Assembly (NCBI GenBank): GCA_902782955.1
Contig: CACZPD010000089.1
Coordinates: 1 to 5,944, forward strand
Direction: 5' to 3'
Origin: an uncultured Erysipelotrichaceae bacterium
GTDB lineage: Bacteria > Bacillota_I > Bacilli_A > Erysipelotrichales > Erysipelotrichaceae
Length of the DNA: 5,944 nucleotides
The notes beneath the pieces are model-generated. The model did not search any database. It had not been told where the DNA came from and saw nothing but the letters and a program-made list of their open reading frames with translations. The translations under genes and the position numbers were made by a program. Positions 5,346 to 5,944 of the stretch are shown here, in pieces (within the stretch, counting starts at the first letter, position 1; each line of letters starts with the position of its first letter).

Positions 5346-5944
5346 CAGTCGATCAGGTCCTTATCGATGATCTGGAAGTTGGCACGGTGCAGATACAGTG
5401 CCTTGCCGTCGACCATGAGCTTGGTGAATTTCGGCAGGTCAGCCGGAATCGACCAGGTTACGCGTTTGCCGGAAAATGCGTAGATCGGCACACCGGTCTG
5501 TGATTTGATGATGACGACCATCTTCTTCCCGAATTTGTTCTTCACATCATTGACGAGACCGGAAATGATCGGCGCGTCGAGAATGGATGAGCTCTCAGAT
5601 TCTATGGAGCTCAGATGGAATTCATAATCCGGCACAAGACCTTTTTCATAAAAGATCGTGGTATCGCCGCATGTCAGCATCTCATTGCCGTCAATGCTCA
5701 AAGTGATGACGGAACTGAGCGTATTGATATAGCCGGAGGAGGAACTCTCGTTGTCATAGGTCTCCTGCTGCACAACATTGCCGGAAATATCGATTCTCTC
5801 CCCGTGTGTGGTCAGCACCCTCCTGCCGTAATTGTCAAATGTATCGATGGTGTATGTATTACCGTAAATATGTCCGTTGAAATCATTGACTTTCTGCTGG
5901 ATGGACGAACAGCCGCAGAGCAGAAACAAACTGATACAGACAAA
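5345..5944 (-). CDS. Predicted lipoprotein, DUF5052-like, N-terminus cut by window edge
   Basis: The frame is open from the right edge to TGA at 5345-5347. The visible start reads FVCISLFLLCGCSS, the hydrophobic end of a signal peptide with a lipobox (Leu-Cys-Gly-Cys). The protein should therefore be cut and lipid-anchored at the second Cys on the outer face of the membrane. The in-frame TTG at 5929 falls inside this signal peptide and is not the true start, which lies outside the window. The mature part of about 188 residues holds a repeated strand pattern (YTIDTFDNYGRRVLTTHGER, then IDISGN). A Ser-rich segment (ESSSSG), a beta-rich middle with SIDGNEMLTCGDTTIFYEKG, and a C-terminal region with GVPIYAFSGKRVTW follow. 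This resembles DUF5052-type lipoproteins of Bacillota as I remember them; no function is known to me. The gene has its own terminator immediately after the stop. Confidence 0.8.
   Translation of the reverse strand, partial: FVCISLFLLCGCSSIQQKVNDFNGHIYGNTYTIDTFDNYGRRVLTTHGERIDISGNVVQQETYDNESSSSGYINTLSSVITLSIDGNEMLTCGDTTIFYEKGLVPDYEFHLSSIESESSSILDAPIISGLVNDVKNKFGKKMVVIIKSQTGVPIYAFSGKRVTWSIPADLPKFTKLMVDGKALYLHRANFQIIDKDLID

Noticed and set aside
1..5944. Mobile element, CRISPR array, toxin-antitoxin pair or defence island
   Set aside because: No transposase, integrase, spaced repeats, terminal inverted repeats or paired small toxin genes are visible. The 57-residue ORF stands alone and has no partner gene.

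Overview
The window looks like chromosomal DNA from a low-to-intermediate G+C Bacillota. The signs are strong AGGAGG-type ribosome binding sites, tightly packed genes with ATGA-type overlaps, TTG starts, hairpin-plus-T-run terminators and a lipobox lipoprotein. Protein style is compatible with Erysipelotrichia or a related gut/oral lineage. That placement is an impression from sequence style, not a measured result.

Positions 1-4306, minus strand: a five-gene NAD salvage operon read right to left. The order is nrtR-type Nudix regulator (4306-3446), pncA nicotinamidase (3449-2931), pncB nicotinate phosphoribosyltransferase (2918-1401), nadD nicotinate-nucleotide adenylyltransferase (1404-796), and glutamine-dependent nadE NAD synthetase (786 to beyond the left edge; only the amidase domain is inside). 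After the regulator the genes follow the biochemical order: nicotinamide to nicotinate to NaMN to NaAD to NAD. Genes overlap or are separated by no more than 12 bases, so translational coupling is likely. A consensus-like promoter (TTGACA, 17 bases, TATGAT) lies just upstream of nrtR. A perfect inverted repeat, TAGTCA-TTT-TGACTA, covers the expected transcription start and is the natural candidate NrtR operator.

Positions 4380-4956, minus strand: a small three-helix membrane protein resembling DUF5673-type proteins. It has its own promoter and ends at a good intrinsic terminator that insulates it from the NAD operon.

Positions 4957-5313, plus strand: a divergent intergenic region with a 13-base palindrome between the two promoters, followed by a 57-residue ORF of unknown function with a good ribosome binding site, a plausible promoter and its own terminator.

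Positions 5319-5944, minus strand: a lipoprotein of unknown function (DUF5052-like), cut at its N-terminal signal peptide by the right edge. Its terminator stands back-to-back with that of the small ORF.

I see no mobile element, CRISPR array, RNA gene or defence system. The best-supported point of interest is the self-contained, probably NrtR-autoregulated NAD salvage operon. The least explained gene is the 57-residue ORF.
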